Source: Candidatus Pseudoruminococcus merdavium
GTDB taxonomy: Bacteria > Bacillota > Clostridia > Oscillospirales > Ruminococcaceae
Direction: 5' to 3'
DNA: 64,000 bases
Assembly: GCA_904419745.1 (NCBI GenBank)
Contig: CAJFSS010000010.1
Coordinates: 1 to 64,000 of the forward strand
Below, piece by piece: positions 53,567-62,226 of this stretch (within the stretch, counting starts at the first letter, position 1; every line of letters starts with the position of its first letter). Below the pieces are notes generated by a model. It had not been told where the DNA came from and did not search any database. It saw nothing but the letters and a program-made list of their open reading frames with translations. The translations under genes were made by a program, and so were the position numbers.

Positions 53567-54141
53567 GAGAGTTCCTCCATAATTTTTATTTGAGCCCGCC
53601 CGTTTTGCATGGTAAGCTGTGTCAAAAAACCGCCGCAGTTTTTTACCTGGTATTCATAATATCCCCGTCTGGGCAAGGCATACCGTTCCAGCAGCGCCAT
53701 CAATGTTCCGCCATGGGCAACCACCGCGCATGCGGCGCATCCCAGCAGTTCAGGCAGGATTTCCTCAAAAGCACGGCAGGTGCGCCGGCAAAATTCCTCT
53801 TTGGATTCTCCAGAGGGAAACGGGAGTTCTCCCCCGCTGTCAATCCACGCCTGATAGCGGGGATCGCCACTCAGTTCCTGGTAGCTTTTCCCTTCGAATT
53901 CCCCGAAATCGCATTCCTGAAACCCTTCCACAACCGTCTGTTGTGCCTGTGGAAAGACAATCCGAGCCGTCTGGACGCAGCGGGAAAGCGGACTGACAAA
54001 CACCCTGTCTACCGCTCCAAGCGAAAGCCGGCTCGCCTGGACAACCCCCTCTTTACATAGTGGTTCATCTGTTCTTCCAAGATACCGCCCACAGAGGTTC
54101 GAGGACGTACAGGCATGGCGCAGCAAATACAGCGCTGTCAT
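53560..54141 (-). CDS. cobC: Histidine phosphatase, probable alpha-ribazole phosphatase
   Basis: 193-residue phosphoglycerate-mutase-like histidine phosphatase. The catalytic RH motif is LYLLRHACTSSN (H near residue 9; RHA instead of the usual RHG/RHGE). The second His is in VVAHGGTLMALLERY, with FEGKSYQEL for the proton donor region. In the cobalamin operon it most likely dephosphorylates alpha-ribazole 5'-phosphate or the completed coenzyme phosphate, by context rather than by unique residues. The start is ATG 54141, overlapping the previous stop (ATGA, 54138-54141); the frame from 54285 runs inside the next gene's region. Confidence 0.88.
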   Translation of the reverse strand: MTALYLLRHACTSSNLCGRYLGRTDEPLCKEGVVQASRLSLGAVDRVFVSPLSRCVQTARIVFPQAQQTVVEGFQECDFGEFEGKSYQELSGDPRYQAWIDSGGELPFPSGESKEEFCRRTCRAFEEILPELLGCAACAVVAHGGTLMALLERYALPRRGYYEYQVKNCGGFLTQLTMQNGRAQIKIMEELSC

Positions 54142-54530
54142 TCCACGTTCTCCTTTTCCGTATTTCCCGCGAAAGACGGCCGGGAGGACTCTTTGAGTAC
54201 CATGGGGATTCCGCAGGTGACGCGGACAACCCGCCGGGCATGGCGTGCAAGGAACTGACAGGCATGCCCGACTTCTTCCCGCCACCGACGTTCAAAGGCG
54301 TCCGCAGGCACCACGCCGCAACCGATTTCATCACAGACAACGGCCTGTTTGGGAAGCATTTGTTCCAACCATGTGGAAAGCTCCCGCCCCTGTGCCAGAC
54401 GTTCCCGGATAAGCAGGTGCAAGCTGTCCACAATGAGTCCGTCTTCCCCGACATCCTGTACGGTACAGCCGGTCTGTTCCAGGGCAATGTTTAGTTTTCC
54501 CTGCCCGGCGCCGCCGACAATCAAAAGCAT
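54138..54530 (-). CDS. CobU-like protein with altered P-loop
   Basis: 130-residue relative of adenosylcobinamide kinase/guanylyltransferase (CobU, about 180). The P-loop is GGAGQGKLNIAL: the Ser/Thr that should follow the lysine is Leu, so nucleotide binding is probably impaired. The end matches the CobU C-terminus (VVCDEIGCGVVPADAF, then RRWREEVGHACQFLA, HARRVVRVTCGIPMVLK). The middle, including the region of the guanylylated His, is shortened. The canonical CobU lies two genes upstream. It may be a diverged partner or regulator, or an enzyme for another step. The start is ATG 54530 after GGGAGGGAAAGGAA. Its stop overlaps the cobC ATG. Confidence 0.8.
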   Translation of the reverse strand: MLLIVGGAGQGKLNIALEQTGCTVQDVGEDGLIVDSLHLLIRERLAQGRELSTWLEQMLPKQAVVCDEIGCGVVPADAFERRWREEVGHACQFLARHARRVVRVTCGIPMVLKESSRPSFAGNTEKENVE

Positions 54531-54600
54531 TTCCTTTCCCTCCCAGTCAACACAAATATCAGGCAAAGATTGCCTTTATTCTAACATATTCTTCCATACT

Positions 54601-55365
54601 TTAAAACAGTTTTTGCACAAAAAGAACTGCAAGGAGCTGGGAACACTCACAAATCTGAAGAAAATATCCGGCCAGATCCCCAGTAATCCCGCCAAACTGC
54701 CGCTTCGCCATCCAGTAATACCAGCCAAAACAGAGCAGGGATGCTCCCGCACAGATACCGCCTTCCAGCGGACTGACAACGATCATTCCTGTGGTACACA
54801 AAACCGCAAAAACGGCGAGCCAGAGACGAACGCGCTTTTTCGCGGACATACTCGCAAATGTGTGGACCAGCCCGGTATCCTTTGCCAGAGGAAAGGCGGC
54901 TACTGCAAATCCACTTAGACAACGGGAAAGTACAAATCCGATCCCCAGGACGGACAGGGTGCTCCAATTGGAATCCAGTTCCTGCCACAGGGCAAATAAT
55001 ATAAGAAACAGACAACACAGACCGATGATGGCAAATGCCCCGGTATGAGGGTCTTTTAAAATCTTTAATTTTTTCTCCCTGGTCTGATGGCTGGAGAGCG
55101 CATCGACCGTATCGCAAAACCCATCCAGATGGATTCCCCCGGTCACAAGCACAGGAAGCAGAACCGCCCCTACTGCAAACAGGATTTGAGACAGGCCGAG
55201 CAGAGAACAGGCAAACCGCCACAGCGCTATACCCGCTCCGATCACAACCCCTATAAAGGGAAAAAAACACATGGCATACTGCATATTTTCCCGGCTCCAT
55301 TCCACCCGGGGCATGGGCAGGGAGGAATACATGGCGAATGCAATGACAAACGACTGGATTAACAT
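54601..55365 (-). CDS. cobS: Adenosylcobinamide-GDP ribazoletransferase (cobalamin synthase)
   Basis: 254-residue membrane enzyme that joins alpha-ribazole to adenosylcobinamide-GDP, the last ring-assembly step. It begins LIQSFVIAFAMYSSLPMPRV and shows PFIGVVIGAGIALW, the conserved GGIHLDGFCDTVDALSSHQTR with the metal-binding Asp residues, and DPHTGAFAIIGL. Six or more hydrophobic helices are present. The start is ATG 55365 after GGAGG; the longer frame from 55440 lies in the cobU coding region and has no site. It overlaps the cobU stop by 7 nt. Confidence 0.95.
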   Translation of the reverse strand: MLIQSFVIAFAMYSSLPMPRVEWSRENMQYAMCFFPFIGVVIGAGIALWRFACSLLGLSQILFAVGAVLLPVLVTGGIHLDGFCDTVDALSSHQTREKKLKILKDPHTGAFAIIGLCCLFLILFALWQELDSNWSTLSVLGIGFVLSRCLSGFAVAAFPLAKDTGLVHTFASMSAKKRVRLWLAVFAVLCTTGMIVVSPLEGGICAGASLLCFGWYYWMAKRQFGGITGDLAGYFLQICECSQLLAVLFVQKLF

Positions 55366-55889
55366 GCCTGTCCTCCTTTGTGGTAAATGGGAATGCCACA
55401 GACAACCTCCACTACCAGATCTGCGAAACCTGCGATCCACTGATGAAGCCCGTCCATCAGCGAAAGATAGTCCGCCATTTCCCCTCCATACTGTTCACAG
55501 CCGGAAAAAATATCATTGGAGACAATCACAATGCGCTCTGCTTGCGCACACAGTGTGGAAATCCCTTCCCTGATTTCCCAGTACGCGCGGGAACCTCCAC
55601 AGCCGGCGGGGGAAAACATTTCGTTTGCGCAAAGGTTCCCCAGATCTTCCAGCAACACTGTGCTCCCTGATTCCACATGTAAAGATTTGAGCGCCGTATA
55701 TTGTTCCAGGGTGACAAAACCTTTCTCTCTGCGCAGCAGGCGGTGGCGGGCAATCCGGTTTTGTCCCTCCTGTCCGAAGGGTTCCATCGTTGCAAGATAA
55801 ATCCTTGTCCGCTGCTTTCCCTGCGCGGCAAGGGTTTCTGCAAATTCACTTTTCCCGCTCGCCGTACCCCCAAACACCAACGCCGTCAT
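55359..55889 (-). CDS. cobU: Adenosylcobinamide kinase/guanylyltransferase
   Basis: 176-residue bifunctional enzyme that phosphorylates adenosylcobinamide and adds GMP. Its P-loop is intact: LVFGGTASGKSEFAETLA (K followed by S). IYLATMEPFGQEGQNRIARHRLLR carries the region of the guanylylated His. LLEDLGNLCANEMF and IVIVSNDIFSG complete the fold. The start is ATG 55889 after GGGGGGAAG; a TTG directly upstream is in frame but less likely. It lies between cobT and cobS, the natural order of the loop-assembly steps. Confidence 0.94.
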   Translation of the reverse strand: MTALVFGGTASGKSEFAETLAAQGKQRTRIYLATMEPFGQEGQNRIARHRLLRREKGFVTLEQYTALKSLHVESGSTVLLEDLGNLCANEMFSPAGCGGSRAYWEIREGISTLCAQAERIVIVSNDIFSGCEQYGGEMADYLSLMDGLHQWIAGFADLVVEVVCGIPIYHKGGQAC

Positions 55890-55909
55890 CAAAACTTCCC
55901 CCCACGTCC

Positions 55910-56968
55910 CTATTCCAAAGGGCGGTATTCTTCCAGCTCAATATCCTCAAAAGTGCTCATGCCTTCATAGACTGCAAGCGCCATATCCAGCAGTGGGAAC
56001 AGGGACACAGCTCCCGTCCCCTCTCCCAGATGCATTCCAGCGGTGATAATCGGGGAAAGCTCCAGGGCATCCAGCACTAATTTTCCCGCCGGCTCCCCGC
56101 TCACATGGCTTGCCAGAAGATAGCCCTGCGCAGCGGGACATAATCTCACCGCGGTCAGCGCCGCAACAGAGGAGATAAACCCATCCACGACAACGGGAAC
56201 CCCGCAGGCCGCCGCGCCGAGGGCAAAACCCGCCATGCCGGCAATATCAAAACCCCCGAGTTTGGCAAGCACGTCAAGGGGATCCCTCCTGTTGGGCCGA
56301 TTGAGCCGAATCGCCTGTTCAATAACGGAAATCTTCCTGCAAAGTCCCTCGCTGCTCAGGCCCGCACCGCGTCCAGTCATCTCCTCGACCGGGCGGCAGA
56401 GGAGCACGCTCGCCATCGCACTGCTGGTTGTGGTGTTGCCGATCCCCATCTCTCCAGTGGCAAAAATCCGGTATCCCTCTTTGGCAAGGCGACAGGCAAG
56501 GGAAATTCCCCGTTCAAGTGCCAGTACCGCCTGCGCGCGGGTCATGGCCGGGCCACGCGCCAGGTTCTGCGTCCCCCGTGCAACTGCGCAGTCAATCATC
56601 CCCGGCTCTTCCACTGGGGTGTTCATCCCCATATCAACCGGATAGACGTCCACGTTTGCCACCTGTGCCATTTTACTGACGCTGGTAGCTCCATGACAGA
56701 GGTTCCCGGCAACCAACGCAGTGACCTCGCTTCCTGTCTGGGTAACGCCTTCCCGAACGACCCCATTGTCCGCGCAGAACACCGCCAGGGCACGTCTTTG
56801 AATCCGCACCTGTGCTGTCCCCTGGGCTCCTGCAATTCGACAGATGGCATCTTCCAGAAGCCCAAGCCCATGCAGGGGCTTGGCGATACTGTCCCAGCGG
56901 CGCGCCGCTTGTTTGTATGCCATCTGTTTTGGTGGGGAAATCCCCTGTACCGTCTGTTCAAGCGTCAT
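55910..56968 (-). CDS. cobT: Nicotinate-nucleotide dimethylbenzimidazole phosphoribosyltransferase
   Basis: 352-residue enzyme that makes alpha-ribazole phosphate from nicotinate mononucleotide and the lower-ligand base. Signatures are FCADNGVVREGVTQTG, FATGEMGIGNTTTSSAM and the catalytic Glu in GMHLGEGTGAVSLFPLL near the C-terminus. The start is ATG 56968 after GGAGGGATC; this removes six residues from the longer frame to 56986. It overlaps the cbiA stop by 11 nt. No bluB or bza gene is visible in the window, so the lower ligand base must come from elsewhere. Confidence 0.96.
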   Translation of the reverse strand: MTLEQTVQGISPPKQMAYKQAARRWDSIAKPLHGLGLLEDAICRIAGAQGTAQVRIQRRALAVFCADNGVVREGVTQTGSEVTALVAGNLCHGATSVSKMAQVANVDVYPVDMGMNTPVEEPGMIDCAVARGTQNLARGPAMTRAQAVLALERGISLACRLAKEGYRIFATGEMGIGNTTTSSAMASVLLCRPVEEMTGRGAGLSSEGLCRKISVIEQAIRLNRPNRRDPLDVLAKLGGFDIAGMAGFALGAAACGVPVVVDGFISSVAALTAVRLCPAAQGYLLASHVSGEPAGKLVLDALELSPIITAGMHLGEGTGAVSLFPLLDMALAVYEGMSTFEDIELEEYRPLE

Positions 56969-58340
56969 GTTCTGATCCCTCCGCATAGGTTTTCATGGCC
57001 TCCACAAACCCCTGGGCAAACTTTGGGTTTGCATAGAAATAGAGATGGGGGAAGCCCGCAACCAGGTTGTATTTTGTATAGATGCAATCCCAAGAAATCT
57101 GGCGAGAACTTTTTGCCGCAGTAAACGCATCCCCTTCCTGGCTGCTCTGGTAATAGTGAAACTCATGCGCAGAAATTTTTTCCCCCGCTTTGCAAAAAAA
57201 GGTATCCCGGTTTGCACTTAGCGTAATATATCCAAAATGGCGCAGGCGTTCCCCTTTGACTGCGCGCCCGGGGACAAGCCCAGCCATCCTATGTTCTTTT
57301 CCCTGTTCGTCGCACAAAAATTCATGCAAGTACAGAAATCCGCCGCACTCTGCAAAGGTGGGAACCCCATCCTGTACGGCGCTGCGGATGGATTCCAGCA
57401 TGGAACGGTTTGCAGCCAATTTTGCCGCAAAAACCTCCGGATATCCCCCGCCCAGATAGATCCCGTCGATATTCTCCGGGAGTTTTTTATCGCATAAGGG
57501 AGAGAAGGGGAGTAACTCCACACCAAACGATTTGAGTAAATCCAGATTCTCCCCATAATAAAAGCAAAACGCCTTGTCCTGCGCGACGGCCAGGCGTAGG
57601 GTTTTCTCCGGCTTCAGCGGAGCCGAAAGCGGTTCATACTCCACAGCAGGTGCGTTCCTTGCAAATCCCAGCAGTTTTTCAAGGTCCACAGTCTGTTCAA
57701 AAACGCTGACCAAGTGGACAAGTTTTTCCTTCAGCTTGGACACTTCTTTGGGAGGAATCAGCCCCAGGTGGCGGCTTAAAAGGGAAAATCCTTCGTCAAA
57801 TGGAAGATACCCCACAACTTCCACTCCGCACTCCCGCTCGATGACTGGCTTGAGCATCTCATACACCTGCTTCGAGCACCGGTTGAGCAAAACAGCCCGG
57901 ATTTGGGATCTTGTCCGGAAATCTGCAAACCCTTTCACCAGCGCGGCAAGGGATAAAGCCGCCCCTTTCGCATCCACTACCAGCAGAGCCGGTACTCCCA
58001 GCGCATGGGATACATGGTAGCTGCTGGCACATGCGCCTGTGCCGACGCCGTCATAGTAGCCCATAACCCCCTCAAATACGGCGAGATCACAGCCCTGTGA
58101 CCGCTGTGCCGCCAAACAAACCGCCGTATTCTCCTGGACAAAAAACAAATCCGTATTGGAGCTGACCGTCCCGAAAATTTCCCGGTGGAACATGGGATCA
58201 ATATAATCCGGGCCGCACTTGAACGCCGCGGGCGCAAGCCCTCTCCTGCGCAGCGCCCCCAACAGGGCGCAGGTCACTGTCGTCTTCCCCCCGCCGCTGG
58301 CGGGGGCGGTCACCATTATACGTGGAAGTTCCCATTTCAT
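56958..58340 (-). CDS. cbiA: Cobyrinate a,c-diamide synthase
   Basis: 460-residue glutamine amidotransferase acting on the a and c side chains of cobyrinic acid. It has the N-terminal P-loop VTAPASGGGKTTVTCALL and CGPDYIDPMFH (family motif). The GATase1 domain has the Cys in FAECGGFLYLHEFL and a C-terminal His in VAGFPHLYFYANP. ATG 58340 overlaps cbiET by 4 nt. This is the first amidation, before cbiP. Confidence 0.96.
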   Translation of the reverse strand: MKWELPRIMVTAPASGGGKTTVTCALLGALRRRGLAPAAFKCGPDYIDPMFHREIFGTVSSNTDLFFVQENTAVCLAAQRSQGCDLAVFEGVMGYYDGVGTGACASSYHVSHALGVPALLVVDAKGAALSLAALVKGFADFRTRSQIRAVLLNRCSKQVYEMLKPVIERECGVEVVGYLPFDEGFSLLSRHLGLIPPKEVSKLKEKLVHLVSVFEQTVDLEKLLGFARNAPAVEYEPLSAPLKPEKTLRLAVAQDKAFCFYYGENLDLLKSFGVELLPFSPLCDKKLPENIDGIYLGGGYPEVFAAKLAANRSMLESIRSAVQDGVPTFAECGGFLYLHEFLCDEQGKEHRMAGLVPGRAVKGERLRHFGYITLSANRDTFFCKAGEKISAHEFHYYQSSQEGDAFTAAKSSRQISWDCIYTKYNLVAGFPHLYFYANPKFAQGFVEAMKTYAEGSEHDA

Positions 58341-59548
58341 CCGTCATTCCTCCCCGCTGCACTGATAACAAAAACCGGGTTATTTGCCATCAAAAGATTG
58401 GAACGCCCGGCACGCTTTGTTTTGGATATGGACACCTGAACCGCCTCGATCTCCTCAAAACTCAATTCTGCGAGGAGTTTGAGGGAATCGCATGCGGTTT
58501 CCAGGGTAATAGCGCTGATACAGACCCGCACAGCCGGATTCTTTTGGCGCAGCAGGGACAGGATCTCCTCCAGCTTTCCCTTGCTCCCGCCGATAAAAGC
58601 CGCGTCCGGCGCAGGCAAGCCTTCGCATACATGCGGCGCCATCCCCTGTATCAGGCTGAGGTTATAGAGCCCTAAGCGCTGCGCATTTTGCCGGATCAGG
58701 CTGCATCCTTCATCTGAGCACTCCACTGCATAGACCTTTCCAAACCGGGCAAACAGCGCCATTTCCACACTGACCGAACCGGTCCCAGCCCCGATATCCC
58801 AGAGGGTATCCGTCTCCTTCAGGCGGAGTTTGGACAAAATCACACTGCGTACTTCAGATTTTGTCATCGGGACGTCCCCACGGAGAAACTCCCCGTCCGG
58901 CAGGCCAAACGAAGAGGCTTTCCTCTCACAGGCGCGCGGATTCATCACCAGCAGGACGCTCAAAGGGGCGAACCTCATTTTTCCAAGTTCCCGTACAGTC
59001 CCATGGAAAACAGCTTCCTGTGGGCTGGAGAGGTTTTGCCCCACATAGGCGGCGCACTCCCCAAAGCCGGCGGCATCCAGCTCCCGGCACAGGGAATCCG
59101 GCGTCTGCGCGCCCCCGGTAAGGGCAAACGTCTTTTCAAAATTCGCCACATGCGCCGCGATCTCACAGGCAGTCCCATGCGCGCTGACCAGGTGCCAGTC
59201 CTGCCATGGGATCCCCAGGCGGGAGGAAAAGCAGGACACGCTGGAAATCCCGGGGTAAACCTCCGTCTGCTCTGCCCCAAAGTGCTCGACAAGCTTTTTT
59301 GCACCGCTGTAAAGGCCGGCGTCCCCGCTGAGCAACACACAGGGGGTTTGAAACTCCGGGTGGGCGTGCAGATATTCGATGATTTGTTCCGGCAGGGCAA
59401 GCGGAACCTGCGGTGCCCGATGTTCCGGGAAGTTTGCAAGCAGCCGGGAAGCCCCCATAAGGCAGTCCGCACGGGAAACAGCCTGTACGGCAGCGTAGGT
59501 CATCTGGGAAAGATCCCCCGGGCCGGACGAAACCAAGGACAATTTCAT
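58337..59548 (-). CDS. cbiET: Fused cobalt-precorrin-7 C5- and precorrin-6/8 C15-methyltransferase
   Basis: 403-residue fusion of CbiE and CbiT. The N-terminal half (about 1-200) is a class III tetrapyrrole methyltransferase: LVSSGPGDLSQMTYAAV, LLSGDAGLYSGAKKLVEH, VYPGISSVSCFSSRLG. The C-terminal half (about 205-400) is a class I SAM methyltransferase: DTLWDIGAGTGSVSVEMALF and DAAFIGGSKGKLEEIL. It methylates C5 and C15 and removes the acetate side chain carboxyl at C12. ATG 59548 follows GAGGGGAAC. It is coupled to both neighbours by 4-nt overlaps. Confidence 0.95.
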   Translation of the reverse strand: MKLSLVSSGPGDLSQMTYAAVQAVSRADCLMGASRLLANFPEHRAPQVPLALPEQIIEYLHAHPEFQTPCVLLSGDAGLYSGAKKLVEHFGAEQTEVYPGISSVSCFSSRLGIPWQDWHLVSAHGTACEIAAHVANFEKTFALTGGAQTPDSLCRELDAAGFGECAAYVGQNLSSPQEAVFHGTVRELGKMRFAPLSVLLVMNPRACERKASSFGLPDGEFLRGDVPMTKSEVRSVILSKLRLKETDTLWDIGAGTGSVSVEMALFARFGKVYAVECSDEGCSLIRQNAQRLGLYNLSLIQGMAPHVCEGLPAPDAAFIGGSKGKLEEILSLLRQKNPAVRVCISAITLETACDSLKLLAELSFEEIEAVQVSISKTKRAGRSNLLMANNPVFVISAAGRNDG

Positions 59549-60303
59549 GATGTTCCCCTCTTTTCTGTGAGAATTCGGACAATTTCTGCAAAGGAATTGC
59601 CCACTTCCTTCGGACGTGCGATAACAATTACGGGAATCTCCGCTTTTCTGGCGGCGGAAAGTTTTTCCTCATATCCGCCTTCCCGTCCGCTCTCCTTTGT
59701 GACCAGGCAGCGGATAGAAAACTGCCGGATCAGCGCGAGGTTCAGCTCCTCGCAGAAAGGCCCCTGCATGGCGATGATATGGCTGCGTTCATATCCGAGT
59801 GCGAGGCAGGCCCTCAACGAGGATTCCATTGGGAGTACCCGGGGGTAGATCCTCTCCCGGTAACCGGGGATGGCACAGAACCGGGCGAGTTCCTTTGCCC
59901 CGGTCGTCAGCAGGATATTCCCCGGCATTCGGCAGAGCGCCTGCACCGCTTCCTCCGTACCGGGGACAAGCAGGCTGTTTGAATCCGGCGGCGGGGATTC
60001 CCGGATCAGGCGCAGGTACGGCACTGCCGCATGGGTACAGGCCAGCCGGAGATTTTCCGTTACTTCGCGCGCATAAGGGTGCGTGGCGTCCACCACTACG
60101 TTATACCCGTTTTCTGTGAGCAGATGTTCCATCTCGGAACAGGACAGCCGCCCTTCCAACAGCGTGCAGCCGGGAACGCCCTCCATACTGTGCGCGCCGT
60201 ATTCGGTCGCCACGCTCACAGTGACCTGGAAGTCGCCGATGGAAAGCAGGGTCTGCGCAAGGCGCTTTCCCTCGGTGGTTCCGGAAAAAATCAATACCTT
60301 CAT
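59545..60303 (-). CDS. cbiJ: Cobalt-precorrin-6A reductase
   Basis: 252-residue NAD(P)H-dependent reductase of the CobK/CbiJ family. The nucleotide loop is VLIFSGTTEGKRLAQTLL. VVDATHPYAREVTENLR and YLRLIRESP, IYPRVLPMESSL and CLVTKESGREGGYEEKL are the family's conserved blocks. ATG 60303 overlaps cbiH by 4 nt. It reduces the macrocycle double bond before the C5/C15 methylations. Confidence 0.95.
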   Translation of the reverse strand: MKVLIFSGTTEGKRLAQTLLSIGDFQVTVSVATEYGAHSMEGVPGCTLLEGRLSCSEMEHLLTENGYNVVVDATHPYAREVTENLRLACTHAAVPYLRLIRESPPPDSNSLLVPGTEEAVQALCRMPGNILLTTGAKELARFCAIPGYRERIYPRVLPMESSLRACLALGYERSHIIAMQGPFCEELNLALIRQFSIRCLVTKESGREGGYEEKLSAARKAEIPVIVIARPKEVGNSFAEIVRILTEKRGTS

Positions 60304-61037
60304 AAGGTCCCCCTGGCCTCATAGCCGCGCGGGGTCACCATCTTCCCGCCGATCACCTTTGTCATGCTGTTGCCAATAAAAACCGTGGTAAACATATCCG
60401 CAGGAGTCTGGCTGAGCTGTTCAAGCGTCAGAATCCGGGAACTCTCCCCCTGCCTGCCAATATTGCGCACAATCGCACAGACTGTCTGCGGGGATTTTGT
60501 CTCCAACAGGATTTCGCAGGCGCGGTGCAGGTAATCTGCGCGCTTTTTGCTGGCTGGATTATACAGGCACACCGCAAAATCCGCCTGCGCCGCCGCGCGC
60601 AGCCTTGCTGCGATCGTCTCCCACGGGGTGAGCAGGTCGCTGAGGCTGATCACCGCAAAATCATGCGCCAGGGGTGCGCCGAGCACCGCCGCGCCTGAGA
60701 GCGCCGCCGTGACGCCGGGGACAATCTCCACATCCAGTTCCGGATGTCCCTTTGCCACTTCCAGGATTAGCCCGGCCATCCCATAGACCCCGGCGTCCCC
60801 GGAGCAGACCATTGCAACCGTATGCCCTGCCAGCGCCTGTTCCACCGCCATGGTACAGCGCTCGATTTCCCGTTTCATAGGGGTTGTCAAAACCCGTTCC
60901 CCTTCAAAAAGGGGTTTTACCAAATCCACATAGACCGGGTATCCGACCAGCGTATCGCAGGCCTTGAGCGCGTTGACCGCGCGCAGGGTCATATCCTCCC
61001 CGCCGCCCGGCCCGATTCCGATGACATAGAGTTTCAT
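60300..61037 (-). CDS. cbiH: Cobalt-precorrin-3B C17-methyltransferase
   Basis: 245-residue class III SAM-dependent methyltransferase catalysing C17 methylation with ring contraction. Signature KLYVIGIGPGGGEDMTLRAV, MVCSGDAGVYGMAGLILE, VEIVPGVTAALSGAAVLG and CLYNPASKKRADYL are typical of CobJ/CbiH. The start is ATG 61037 after CGGAGGTG; the longer frame to 61073 lacks a better site. Unlike its neighbours it is not coupled on its 5' side: a 151-nt gap with a hairpin separates it from cbiG. Confidence 0.95.
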   Translation of the reverse strand: MKLYVIGIGPGGGEDMTLRAVNALKACDTLVGYPVYVDLVKPLFEGERVLTTPMKREIERCTMAVEQALAGHTVAMVCSGDAGVYGMAGLILEVAKGHPELDVEIVPGVTAALSGAAVLGAPLAHDFAVISLSDLLTPWETIAARLRAAAQADFAVCLYNPASKKRADYLHRACEILLETKSPQTVCAIVRNIGRQGESSRILTLEQLSQTPADMFTTVFIGNSMTKVIGGKMVTPRGYEARGTL

Positions 61038-61110
61038 TGCACACCTCCGGAAATTCTTAAATGTGAAAAACATCCCACGCCCGCCGGGGCAGGCCGGACA
61101 ATGGTTCCGC

Positions 61111-61147
61111 CGCAGGAGCCTCTCAGCAAATAGAGGGGCCTCCTGCG
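61111..61147 (-). other. Hairpin in the cbiG-cbiH gap
   Basis: CGCAGGAG-CCTCT pairs with AGAGG-GGCCTCCTGCG (bulged stem), next to a second GC-rich repeat (CCGGCCTG-CCCCGGCGGG). No T-run follows, so it is not a simple terminator. It lies in the only long gap of the operon and could be a processing or stability element. Confidence 0.5.
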
Positions 61148-61188
61148 TTTTGAAAAAGTTTTTATCTGGAGCACCCCTGCTTTCCCGC

Positions 61189-62226
61189 TCAAACCGGTTT
61201 CTCCGTCTCCAGATGAAAACAGACAGTCTGCGCTGTGACAGCGGCCGCCAGGGTCACGCCCTCGAACACCGTCTTTTTCACCAGCAATTTTCCGCCCGAC
61301 CCGGCCCCAAGCACCGCCGCGCGCTCGCAGACATTATCTACGCCCGTCACCTTGCTGACAAACGCAGAGGAGGTAAACGCCCCCTGCAAAGCGGCAAGCT
61401 GCTGCGCGGAGTAGGTGACAAATTCCAATCCATGTTGGGAGCAGAAGGAGAGGATTCCCGCTTCTTTCTGCTTGAGATCAATGCTGCACACCCTGGAAAA
61501 CGCGTGGGGGGAAAGCCGGTTTTCCCGGCAAAAGGAGGAAAACGCCTGCTCAATTTTTTCTGCGGGGGTCTGTTTGCGGCAGCCAATCCCGAGCACGGCA
61601 AACGGCGGGACAATATGCAGAATCTCCGGGTCTCCCTCCCCGGTGTGCAGCGTCACACGGAAATCGGGCGGGAATTTTCCCTGAATAACGCCCGCGGGGA
61701 GATTCCCCTCCAACGGGAAATCACAACAGACCCCGACAGGCTTGCCGGCAAGCAGATTCGCGGAAATCCGTTTGGCCGCCCCGGGGTTTTCCAGAAAATA
61801 GCCCTGACGTGCCGCCCAGTCGTCCACGGCAAACAGGCCGTGGACGTCCGTCGCCGTCGTCACAACGGCAACCGCGCCGGTAATCTCCGCAATCCGGCGG
61901 GCAAAACGGTTTGCCCCTCCGATATGTCCGGAGAGCAAGGGAATACAAAATTGTGCCCCGTCGTCCACCGACACCACCGCCGGATCGGTCAGCTTGGAGT
62001 GTATATATGGGGCAATCGCGCGCACGGCAATCCCCGCTGCCCCTACAAAGACAAGCAGATCGGACTCTGCAAACGCCTGTCGGGTAAAGGCGTGCAAATC
62101 CACCTTTTTCTCCCCAAAGCAGGCGGACACGTCTGCCGTATCCCCGTATTCCTGCGGCAGGTTTGCGGCAATCTTCTGCGCCAGCGCGAGGCCCCGCCGG
62201 GAAAAAGCGATCAGAGACGCTTTCAT
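61189..62226 (-). CDS. cbiG: Cobalt-precorrin-5A hydrolase
   Basis: 345-residue enzyme specific to the anaerobic route that opens the delta-lactone ring, releasing acetaldehyde. The N-terminal half has DLLVFVGAAGIAVRAIAPYI, DPAVVSVDDGAQFCIPLLSGHIGGAN and VTTATDVHGLFAVDD, diagnostic for CbiG. The C-terminal domain begins FAVLGIGCRKQTPAEKIEQA. ATG 62226 overlaps cbiF by 4 nt. A 402-codon open frame on the other strand here is a shadow. Confidence 0.95.
   Translation of the reverse strand: MKASLIAFSRRGLALAQKIAANLPQEYGDTADVSACFGEKKVDLHAFTRQAFAESDLLVFVGAAGIAVRAIAPYIHSKLTDPAVVSVDDGAQFCIPLLSGHIGGANRFARRIAEITGAVAVVTTATDVHGLFAVDDWAARQGYFLENPGAAKRISANLLAGKPVGVCCDFPLEGNLPAGVIQGKFPPDFRVTLHTGEGDPEILHIVPPFAVLGIGCRKQTPAEKIEQAFSSFCRENRLSPHAFSRVCSIDLKQKEAGILSFCSQHGLEFVTYSAQQLAALQGAFTSSAFVSKVTGVDNVCERAAVLGAGSGGKLLVKKTVFEGVTLAAAVTAQTVCFHLETEKPV

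Noticed and set aside
61038-61188. Cobalamin riboswitch within the B12 operon
   Set aside because: The gap lacks the B12-box (AGYCMGgAgaCCkGCcd-like) core; it only has GC-rich hairpins.
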